This document shows, in pieces, positions 54,363 to 64,000 of a stretch of 64,000 nucleotides of DNA; position 1 is the first letter of the stretch, and each line of letters begins with the position of its first letter. The position numbers and the translations under genes were made by a program. A model generated the notes under the pieces. It did no database searches and was not told the DNA's origin. It saw only the letters and a program-made list of their open reading frames with translations. The DNA comes from Volutella citrinella (lineage: Eukaryota > Ascomycota > Sordariomycetes > Hypocreales > Nectriaceae), in the NCBI GenBank assembly GCA_034401135.1, contig JAWZSP010000002.1, positions 3,720,001-3,784,000 of the forward strand. Direction: 5' to 3'.

Positions 54363-57300
54363 GCGCTGATCAGCGCGCGACACTCCCCTCTGCCCATCGC
54401 CGGCTAAGCACCTCGACCTCTCTACACCTTCGACGACCTGTATTTCGATGTACCTTTGACACACCTCGGCCTCACTGGCACACACACACACCCTCCACAC
54501 ACATGCTTTCTTTTGTTTGATGGCGACGGACTACAGCACATGACAGCAATGCACAGCTGGCAAATAGTTTGCCTCCCCCTTTGGATTTTCATGTAACTAG
54601 CGATGACGTGTTTTTAACTGTATGGATTTTGGAATTTGCGATTTTCTTGGGATACACCAGCGGACAAGCAAGCAATTGGCACACGACGACGCAAATGGAC
54701 GGGATGGGATTGGCAATGATACCTGATTGGGCCCTGGGATGGAGGGTGGGATGGTTTTCTCTTTTGGGACTGCTTGCCTCTGCAGCAGCCAACCAAGCTA
54801 CACGGCTGACTCTGATCTGCAATGGTCGGTTGGGATGGATGGCCCACACGGGAATCCCAAAAACAAAAACAGATTATACAAGAAATTTGAAAAAAAAAAA
54901 AGGGATCTTTAGATTTCTTTTGGTTTTGTCTGTTACACGATGCTTCATCCCTTGGTACCCTGTGAAACTTCTTCTTCCTGCACTTTGGTGACGTGGACTT
55001 GGGGCCCGAAATGCAAGCAGGAGTGCACTTTGCTGTTGACGGCTAGCACTTTTACGAACTCACTGCAGCGCCTGCTGGTCGCCTTGCGTGTTTGTGATGC
55101 GCGCACCACACAGACACACACAACACAACACGCAGACACGCATGGCGCGCGCGCAAGCAAAAGAACATGTACCTCGGATAGAACTGCATAGAAACAAGGC
55201 AACCACGTCGTCATCTAGGACGTGCAGAACACCACAGAAAACGACGTCAACAATGCCATTGAACAAGGAAACCAGCCCAACACTCTTCGCCATCGGTCCC
55301 ACCCCCTTCGCGCCCGTCCGCCCTGCTCTCGTCAGGTATCCCCCGTTGTGACCGAGTGCGATTGACGACACTCGTGACGCGCAAAAAAGACCGTTGTTGG
55401 TTCGCAACGGCCGCCGTGGCCTTCCCGGGGCAGAGCCCCCCCCCGCCAGTCGAGTCCTAGATTCCCGCATCGGGCCATTGGCCAGTGACGAAGGGGAGTG
55501 ACTGTCCGGATTGACTCACTGACCCCCAGGCCGTCCCGGGCGCGCCCTTGCCCTTCTTGGGCCCCGGCCCGCCCACCAAGCAGAGTCCTACGGACCGGGT
55601 CGTCCCCCTCCATCACTGAAGAAAGATACACACCGGCCGTACTTTGCGCGCTGCTGTTGACGGCCGAACCCCGCCCTATGGGCATTTGACAAGCCTCCAG
55701 GGTCTCACTGGGATGGGCTGCCCCGCGCCTTATCGATAGCTGCGGGGCATCGCTGCCTGGCTGGCGCTCTCCCGTGGTCCCCACCAGAAGGCATCCCTGC
55801 CGGAAGTGCCAAAAGGCCATAGGGCGTGCTCCACCAACGGCTGGTTGCTGCCTTGGCAGGACGGCCGAGGTCATTCCTGTAGTGCGCTGCATGTCAATGA
55901 GGGGAGGATATCGAGTCCTTAGTTTTTCTATTTTGCCCCTGAGGACAGGAGGGGTTCGTTTGACCCACAGGAGGATCCTGCAGGCGGGCAGAAGCGAGGC
56001 TTTAGTTACGAAGTAGTACCCCGAACCTGTTGCGAGGAGTGGGATGATGGGGCGACGGCGAATTGAACTTTGTGATTAATGAGTCTCGATTGCGCAGGCC
56101 GGGGAGGATAGGAGCTATTTCGGTCCCGGGATGGGCACTTGCGAGAATGGACCCAGCTGAAATCACTGGCGGGTGGTCTAGATGATGCCTGTTGTCGATG
56201 TTGCGTCCCCGGGAGTTGAAAGTCCGAGCAGAGTGCGACATCCAGATCGACACAGGGACACCAACGAAACAATCCCCATTGGATCCAAACAACACACGCT
56301 TTCTGGCCGACACTCCCAGACACTAACAGGCAAGCCTACAGCCACTAGTAGACACCCATCGAACTACCGTGCATGCATTTTTGCGCGATGCTGCTGCCGC
56401 CAGCGCGTTCACGCCGGAGACACAAGCCCTTGGTCGGCTGACGCCCCCCATGCGTAGCCGTCAGGTCCCCGAAGCGGCGCCGTCTGCCTCGTCGCATACC
56501 GGTTTTGTACCACCCCGCTGCCTGGAAGCCTGGCAGCCGTAGGACGCCATCGTGAAGGCCAAGACATCCCACGCACGTTGCCGCTGGTGCGATGGCCTGC
56601 GCTTTATTGGCCGAGCGGCCCAATGGCCGCTTCTGATGCCTCGCTTTGTCAGTGCGAGTGCCACTACTGGTGTTACTATCGCTGCCCACCAGCGGTTTAC
56701 TGGCTGTGGACGACTTGATGCCATGGAGACAGGCACACGATTCGAGAATGGGTCGCGTGGGGTTCTCAAACATCGGCGTCGCGGGGAGTCCAGGGCCAGG
56801 CAGCAGGGCCGCCGGTTTGGGTCTCGCTCTACAACCTATGAACATGGCGATACGAACATCCGATGCGGGAGCGCCCATCCATCACTACCCGTAGCACACC
56901 ATCCCGAGAGACCAGGTCAAAGCGGCCGGGGGACGCTTCTTTCCTTGGTGCACCCTGTTCAACGTACCTGGTTCATCGAGGGAGCCCTCTCTTTCCTGAG
57001 TGACCCCCCCGATCCGGATGCTGTCGCAGCCCAGTCCCGGCGAATCGGTATTCGTACTGTCTTACATCTGCACACACCCCTCCACGACTGCAGGACCTGG
57101 AGGTACATGGGCCTCTGGCATGTCCAAGGGTCGACCACAACAGCGCAGCGACTACCCGCCGCACTCACCCGCTTCCAAGCTGCAAACTGGTCCTACGCTG
57201 ATACTGCCCGCTACCGGCCGCTGGGCGGAACGTAGCCCCAGGCCTGCCAGTACGAGTCATCAGACCCCTGGGACGGGAGCTGTCCACCCCGCTATATCAA

Positions 57301-60300
57301 TGAGACCCGTCACAGCTGAGGCACCGGGCCTTGTTTCTCCCACTGTGCTCCTATTCTCCAGCGCTTTCCCCATGCTCACCAACATCTGTCCGACTGCCGT
57401 TGTGAGTAAGTGCTACCAAAGATCCGATCCAGATGAGAGCAATGACTCCTACGCATGCATGTTTGAGTGGAAGCATATGCTGTGACCCTAAGAAAACGCC
57501 CTAATGGCAATCAGCTCTCCTGACGTTTGACTGTGTGTTACTCACACTGCGATCTGCGTCTGCATGGGACCACAAATCGACAGCATACAACTCTACAATT
57601 CCAAACACACGCTTTTTGACACGGCATGAGCATACCTGGCTCGGGTACCTTGGCTTAGACGGGAGAGCGTCCGTGGACTGGCACTGAAGCCGGGAAACGG
57701 GGGGATGCGAAAACCCCCATCCTCACTGCCCCCTCGGCTTAGTCCTACTGATCGCCAGATATCGGAGGCGTTTCTTCCTGCCTAGGGCATCTCTGCATTG
57801 ATTGTGCCAGAGACCACCACCATCAGTGCTTCACCGCTATGTCGTTGGGCGTCTCAGGGGCTGGCAGTCGAGAAGTAACCTGCTTGGGCCTTGAATGTGT
57901 GGGTGGGCATGGTGGGTGTCGCCACAGGATCCCTATCAAATCACCCCAATTTCCAGCCCCTTTCAAGATGTTCTCCGGTGCATGGGGGTTCTGCGATAAA
58001 CCGGTGCGCTGCCAACGCAGGCGAAGCCACACCAACCCAGCTGAGCCTGCTCCGGAGCATCGACACAGCTGGGTGCGTGATCCAGTTCCGTGAAGACAAA
58101 CTCCTTCAAGCCATTGAAGAATCTAAGCAGGTTTTCAACGCAAAAATATGCTTTATATTGTTGCCAGTGCCTGTAATGGCTGTCGGGTGCCAACCTTGTG
58201 CAACTGGGTCAGTCTGCGACTGTCTTATACGGACACTCAACAATATGAGTTGACACCCCAAGAACATCTGCCCACCGAGAAAAGCGGCAAATGCATCTCC
58301 GAGCCAAGAATGTTATTGCCGCAATTGTTATGGTGTGACATGAGTGGTCCTAAATGGCGGGCTTGAATTCAGGCTCTACGACCGCCGGGCGTCCCCCCCC
58401 CCCCCCCGAACACCAGACTACACACTGCCACCATGTTGCTGCACTTTTAGCTAGAATGACTGCCTGTGCCGCTTATTAGATATCTCTGACCACCTTAATA
58501 ATGAATCCTTTTCCTTTTGTCAGAGATACGTAAGCCAGATGCCATGTTTGCTCCGGTCAACGGCTACAACACGGTGGTGAAGATCGGCTGTTCACGTGGG
58601 AGAAGAGGCACGTGGGCTTCAACGGGACACCGCGCCGAGATCCATGGCTAGGCAACGCCGAAGTAGAACCCTTGGCTACTTGTCTATGCGGTTTTAGGGA
58701 TGGCAGGATCTTCTAGGCATCCGGAGGACCTGTGGTATCTCCTCCACACCAACATGACCTCGGAATACTCCGAACTTCTTCCAACAGATTGGACATGTTT
58801 CTTACAATCAGCACCAGCAGTGATGTAATGAATAGTATTAATGGTTCTTTTCAGGCATTTGGGGAATCATTTGGGGCCTATGGAGGTATCTGAGAGCTGG
58901 CAGATGCGTGTGTACATGTAGTGGATGACAGGCAATTGTCCAACATTGGGCTCCGTGTAATGTACTTGCCCATGGGCATCCATCTTGGGAAGCACGACGA
59001 CTTTCGGTGACCAACAAACCACGACGTACATGGCAGCACATTTGCCTTCTTGATAACCCCTTTGGAAGGTTTGGGAACCGGAACGACTGACCACGGGCGA
59101 AGGCTTCACCAGAAAATGCAGTTGCCTCGCCCAGTCCATCTCCACTTGTATTCGTACTGTCTGGCTTGGCTTGTAGCTGCGCACACCCCCTCCAAGACGC
59201 AACACAGCTCCCGTCGTAGCATCCAGACATGTCATCCATCGACAGCCCATTCGCTGCCTCTTGCTTCCCTGCCCTCTCGCCCATCCATCTTCCACACCCG
59301 CCCCTCTCTGTCGTAGTGCGGCGAGCGAGCTGTAGGGTGGGCTGAGTAACAGCATCCACCGCCGCTGTCGGCTGCCAAGGTGCGTCTGGCGATTTCGAGT
59401 CACCCGGCCGGCGCTCCGATCCTCAGTCGGTGACGCATGCCGCGCGCCGGGTGCGGGTGGGCCGTCGGCGCGAGGGCTCTGGAGCGGGAGGCGAGGGTGG
59501 CCCGAAATGAGGTGAGCGGCGGCGGATGGCACGCCGACTTGGGTGCTTGCCACGGAGTTGAGGCTGCGACACGGATCTGTAGGGAAACTAGTTGTGGCGC
59601 TGGTCTAAGGATCAACAAGGTCGATGATCTATAACAGGGTCAGTTGGAGGCTGGTGTGATGTAAGCTCCCAACCCGGGAGTGGCTGAACGGAATGAACCG
59701 CAGTGCTGGGATGATCCTTTGATCCGTGGGAACACTCTAATAATAGGGACTAATTAGCAGAACCTTGATTTGGACTTCCCAGCAGGTAGATTGTATCCGA
59801 TCTGATCGTGGCTAAAATTGCTGTGCTCAGCTGGTCTGGTCGTATAGCAGCGGGAATGAGAGTTGATGACACGGCTACGCGGCTCCATACCCTCTCGATA
59901 AGCAGAACCAATTGCGCTTGCTACTGGTAGACTTATTGTCTGACCCAGGCGAATTAACAGAAATGATCTCGGAGTTGTTGGCAAGCCAACTCTACTCCAT
60001 TCTCAACTGCACAGACTCGTGGCGATCTCAGAGCCACATGGGGTCGAGACAATGAGCCAATGCGATTGCAACATGTACCAATGCAGCTACTTCCCAGCTG
60101 GATGGTTGATGATCTCATCAATGCACAAGCTTATCCAATACATCCTGCGCATTCAACGCCACAATCCAGCATGCACGAGATACATACGTACATCCGCACA
60201 TCGCGACAGCCTCATTCTTCTCACCGCCACTATTAGTTGCTAGTGGAGGTAGATTATTTAGGAGTCTTAGGAACCCGAGATGCATGCAGGAGACTGAATC

Positions 60301-62169
60301 TAGACATGAAAACAACAGGTCAAGTTTCGGCAACGGAATCCGGCCCAGAGGACGCGGCACATGACATCCCCCCTGGTTCCATTGTCTCCACGCTGAGATA
60401 GACATACACACTTAGTATTTGATAGCCCGTAAGAGGCTAAATTTACTGTGTAAGTCTTATCATAGTCCCAACTGAAAGCCACTCCGGTCAAAGCCAATCC
60501 CTTCGCTTGGAGAAAAGCCCGACGTCATCTGCGAAGGGCGGGATGGGCGTCGGGCAAACGTCATGCATGAATGGCAGGAACCGAATGACATTGCAAAAAC
60601 CTGCTCTTCAGCAATATCGCAGCACCTGTACGTAATGCGACAGCCCCATGCTTACTACGGATTGCACATCCTTCAGCGCATGCATGTCTAATGGCATCTT
60701 GAAGCGCAAGGTAACCCAATACTACACCGCACTATGCGTGCACATACTCCCTCCTTTCTATGTCACCGTCGGCATGCCAGCTCAGAGCACTCACTTCGCG
60801 GTGAAACCCTCCATTCTCTTTCCTGGCCATACGCAACCCGGCTCGCGATAGCCTCATGACCCTCCTGCACAACACACCTCGCAGACAAACACCAAGGCAG
60901 ACATGCAGCTTGGTCCGCCTTGCTCGCTGCTCTGCCCGACGGGGCGTCATGTTTCCTCATGCGTCCATCACCTGAACTCCTTTCGGCGCTCCCACATCCT
61001 CGTCGTCGCTTCCCAGTGCCATCGCGTATACCCTGCTTCCCATGTCCTCGTAAAAATAGTGCACGCGAGCAGGGGCCTCTAAAAAAAGAGAATATCCCCG
61101 ACCACACGCTGCTACGCTGGGACACCGTTTCCTCCCGCGCGGGCCCGATGGTGAGGCTCGCTCCCACCACCCGCTTATGCAGGGTCTAGCCACGCGACCG
61201 CCCAGCTGGAAACCTTCGTGTTTCAGCACCCTGCGGGCGCAAGGGGGGGAAACGCCATCAACGCTCCGGAGCCGAGTTGAGCTGTTCTGGGCTCCCGCGC
61301 GCGCGTCTGGTGTGCGCCACGCATGCCCTGCTAGCGACGCGGAGATTGCGTACATCTGGGGATTATTTTGGGCGGGCGTCACGAGCCTCGTCAACTGCCA
61401 CGTCAGCGGCCAAGGCACTTGGGGCGGGGAGTGTCTTGATCAAGGCCGCAACTTTGGATTTGTCAGGGTGATATCGATGGTGTTTTCTTGCCATGCAGCT
61501 GGTTGCCTGTCAGCATATGCCTATGATTGTTCCAGTGTTGACGTCTTGCAGCTCAAACACGCGCGGAAACATTTCGCACTGGGTAAAATGGCATCTGGCA
61601 CATTGGATTCTGATTTGGGCTGCCGCAAATGCCCCCGACGGCCGATGCTAAGCCTCCGCCATCAAGTTGGCCACAGAGGAAATATAGTGCCTGTTGAGCC
61701 AGGTGAGGCTGAAATCAGTTTCGAGAAGGGTCCATAGGATCACACGATCTGAAACCTATGAGACAATCCTGTGAGGAACAAGGAGATGAATGCTTTGTCG
61801 TCATTCTTGTCTCTAGACACGTCTTAGTCCAACTCCCAAGTCAGCATCAAATCAACTCCAATCAATGCATCATTCGTCCCATAAACAGCAGCTATCAGAA
61901 GCCTCAATGCAAGGTAATTCATGGACTAGTCCGGGTATCGAAAATATGCTCCCGCACCGTAACCGCATATGCAACTATAATCCACTGACGCTTGATGTCC
62001 CGCCACTACCCTGAGACATGCGCTATCCTGTGGGTTGAAGAAGAAAAGCCCAGAATCTATAAAATTACACACATACGAACGCTCTGAAAACCCACTCGCT
62101 CAACATGAGATGACCCTCAACCCAACTTGGACCCAATGCAAGACGCCTTGAAACTGCCCGACCAAGTCA
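54363..62169. other. Long gene-poor interval
   Basis: About 7.8 kb in which no frame shows a recognisable domain, signal peptide or splice-joined coding sequence. Features seen: CA-rich stretches near 54480 and 55105-55140, an A12 run near 54889, and a C15 run at 58393-58407. It ends at the 3' flank of the cyclin gene. It could hold non-coding transcripts, which cannot be judged by eye. Confidence 0.45.
58393..58407 (+). repeat. C15 homopolymer
   Basis: Fifteen consecutive C residues in the gene-poor interval; a site of likely length variation or assembly error. Confidence 0.85.
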
Positions 62170-63261
62170 TTACGCCGCGACTGGAGTAACGTCACCAGAT
62201 TCTCTCTCAAGGCGTAGGGTAGGGAGATCTGCCAGGTCCACGGCACGGTGCGCGGTGCCATCGCTCAATCTCTTCAGATGATTGTTGAGAATTTCCTTGT
62301 CAACCACCAATTCGAAGCTCGTAAGGAAGCAGAAGCTTATCTCCAACCTAGCGAGCTCGGCTTCTGTGACACCACCGACTTTCGACATCTTTGAGTGTGA
62401 GTACGACAGATCCTCGAGGGCTTTCATGGCCACTCGCAGTCCAGCCAAGACCAGCCGGTGGCAATTTCGCGTTGTAACCGGAATCGCTCGTTCATCCACA
62501 GCAAGGCGGTGGATATATAGGGATGTCGCCAGATAGACAGCTGTGCTCATTGGACAGAATTGATGTAGCCGTAGAAGATATTGGCTAATGGTAATTGGGG
62601 GTTCGTTTTTACTATAAAACTTGCGCGTGATGGCACTGTGCTGGAGGTTGACAGGCTGCGAGTCGGCACCAACGACAATGTAGGGCTCCGGTTTGGTCGA
62701 CTTCTTAAGCTGGACCCCATCCACAGACCCTGAGCTCTGATGCTGGGCTCCGGTATGGACCGACATGGGGGCATTATAGGCCGGCGAGTTGGTTCCGGAG
62801 TCGTTGGTCGCGGTTGAACGCTCGCTCGACGATTTCGACGTCTCCATCTCGGCTAATTGGCGTAGCCGTGCCAGGTTCTTGTCCGAATGGGTTCTAACAA
62901 TTTTGGCCTTTTCCGCCTGCATGCCGCTCATATGAGGAACAGTTGGTGACTTGGGGGGCGGGGTTGGAGGGATATCGCCCGTCATGATAACGAGGCGCTC
63001 GACACCAGCGCTCAACATCTTGAGCGCATCAACCGGCGCGAGCTCGAACAAGATATTGTTATTGTTGTTGTTGTTGTTGTTGTCCTCCATCATGTTGTCG
63101 CGTTTACTGTCACCGGATACTGTTGCTAGACGGGGGTCGGACGCGGGGACCGGAGTCGGCGGAGGGAGTGCATCGGCATTCTCAGTCGATGAAGTTTGAG
63201 AGTACTCGCTGGGAGGCATCGGTGGGCAGCTCTCAATAGGGCCGGGTTGGTTGTCGGACAT
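62170..63261 (-). CDS. PHO80/PREG-type cyclin
   Basis: Intronless, 363 aa from ATG 63261. A disordered Pro/Ser-rich N-terminal half contains a nine-residue Asn run at about residues 61-69, then IPPTPPPKSPTVP, a possible CDK target. The cyclin box of the PHO80 (PF08613-like) class occupies about 215-340, with YSKNEPPITISQYLLRLHQF, CPMSTAVYLATSLYIHRL and SKVGGVTEAELARLEISFCFLTSFEL. Such cyclins partner PHO85-type CDKs; in Neurospora PREG restrains the phosphate regulator NUC-1. Whether this one controls phosphate or another pathway is not readable here, so no symbol is given. Confidence 0.88.
   Translation of the reverse strand: MSDNQPGPIESCPPMPPSEYSQTSSTENADALPPPTPVPASDPRLATVSGDSKRDNMMEDNNNNNNNNNILFELAPVDALKMLSAGVERLVIMTGDIPPTPPPKSPTVPHMSGMQAEKAKIVRTHSDKNLARLRQLAEMETSKSSSERSTATNDSGTNSPAYNAPMSVHTGAQHQSSGSVDGVQLKKSTKPEPYIVVGADSQPVNLQHSAITRKFYSKNEPPITISQYLLRLHQFCPMSTAVYLATSLYIHRLAVDERAIPVTTRNCHRLVLAGLRVAMKALEDLSYSHSKMSKVGGVTEAELARLEISFCFLTSFELVVDKEILNNHLKRLSDGTAHRAVDLADLPTLRLERESGDVTPVAA
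63055..63083 (-). repeat. Trinucleotide repeat coding for Asn run
   Basis: (GTT)n on the plus strand, (AAC/AAT)n on the coding strand, giving the poly-Asn stretch of the cyclin N-terminus. Expected to vary in length between strains. Confidence 0.85.
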
Positions 63262-64000
63262 GACTCGGTGGAGGAGGACGGAGGCGAGCGGTCAGTCGGA
63301 GTAGATGCCTCAGCGCGTCAATGTCGTTGGGGCGATGAGACGCTCAGCAGCACGCGAGTCGCCCGGGTTCATGATCTCGTGGTCAAGTGGGTGCCGGCTG
63401 GGCTGCAAAGATGGAAAAGACAATTGCGGTTCGACGGCGGGGTACTAGTATTTAGTAGGGTAGTTATCGTGGGGCAGTCGGGCTGGCTTGGGCGGGCCTG
63501 GTCTGGTCCGGGTGGGTTGAAGAAGAGTCTCGGAAGAAAGTGGGACTGGGATGGGACAGACCAAGTCCCCTAACCCTGAAAAATAGTGCAGATGCAGATG
63601 CAAAGGTGGGACTGGAAGAAAGGCCCGAAACGATATCTATGGATGCGATGGAGCGAGGAGAGGCTGGCCGGGTGCTGCAGCCGTGGTCAGAAACCAGGTG
63701 CCTGGTCTCTCGTGCGCAAGGTGACAACGTTCGATGTGTGGCGACGGGCGCGAATCAACGATGCGGTCAGGCGGAGCGGGGCAGCGGATGCGATGCAGTT
63801 CGATTTGCGCCAGGCCAGGTGCGGTGAGGGCCCGAGGGCCAAGAAAACGGATCTGGTTGGGTAGCGATGCGGAATTGCGATGCAATGGCGCGGAGGAGGC
63901 CCGGATAGGATAGCAGCCGTGGAGGGCGATGTCAAGGGATGTATTGTAATGTGTGGTGATGAGAAGAAGCCAAGAAGCTAGCTAGAAGCCTGAATTTGAG
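63262..64000. other. Upstream region of cyclin gene
   Basis: About 740 bases to the window edge without a supported gene. On the minus strand it should carry the promoter and leader of the cyclin. The GATGCAGATGCAAAGG-type hexamer repeat ATGCAG near 63590-63600 is the only small repeat noticed. Confidence 0.45.

Overview
The window looks like nuclear DNA from a filamentous ascomycete, most likely a Sordariomycete and plausibly Hypocreales. The genes have short GT-AG introns, long intron-poor reading frames and broad intergenic gaps. The protein families are typical of such fungi: HET-domain protein, BIM1-like copper protein, FRE-type ferric reductase, OPT and AAAP transporters, Doa10/SSM4 and a PHO80-type cyclin. 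I see no rRNA, tRNA, CRISPR array or bacterial-style operon. Species cannot be fixed by eye.

Layout. 1-6.1 kb is a decayed repeat-rich block. It holds scrambled fragments of a superfamily-1 (DNA2/NAM7-like) helicase, one fragment inverted, plus a pair of inverted repeats built on a 16-bp tandem unit and diverged direct repeats. 6.6-8.7 kb is a four-exon amino-acid permease (minus). 12.2-16.0 kb is a large protein with an N-terminal signal anchor and a C-terminal RDEL (minus). It is divergent from the ERAD ubiquitin ligase SSM4/Doa10 at 18.0-23.1 kb (plus). 23.5 kb has a small Cys/His-rich protein. 25.3-29.6 kb is an intronless ABCC/MRP transporter (minus).

30.9-35.3 kb is a divergent pair: a GPI-anchored BIM1-like copper protein (minus) and a ferric/cupric reductase (plus). 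Their shared 1.6-kb upstream region holds three exact copies of a nonamer that contains a Mac1/Cuf1-like core. 36.1-37.0 kb is a small four-exon membrane protein. 37.8-42.7 kb is a second divergent pair, an AAAP amino-acid transporter (minus) and an OPT oligopeptide transporter (plus). 43.3-45.9 kb is a HET protein whose HET domain is interrupted by ankyrin repeats. 47.6-49.1 kb is a broken APH/AIM9-like kinase pseudogene. 53.3-54.4 kb is a charged low-complexity protein. 54.4-62.2 kb is gene-poor. 62.2-63.3 kb is a PHO80/PREG-type cyclin (minus).

Themes: five transport or uptake proteins (amino-acid permease, ABC exporter, reductase, AAAP, OPT) lie within about 36 kb, with a probable copper-acquisition module at the centre. 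Two ER proteins sit head to head. Two accessory zones (1-6 kb and about 43-53 kb) carry decayed genes, repeats and a HET gene. Exon boundaries were read by eye from splice consensus and reading-frame continuity. Family assignments come from recognised motifs; no searches were run.
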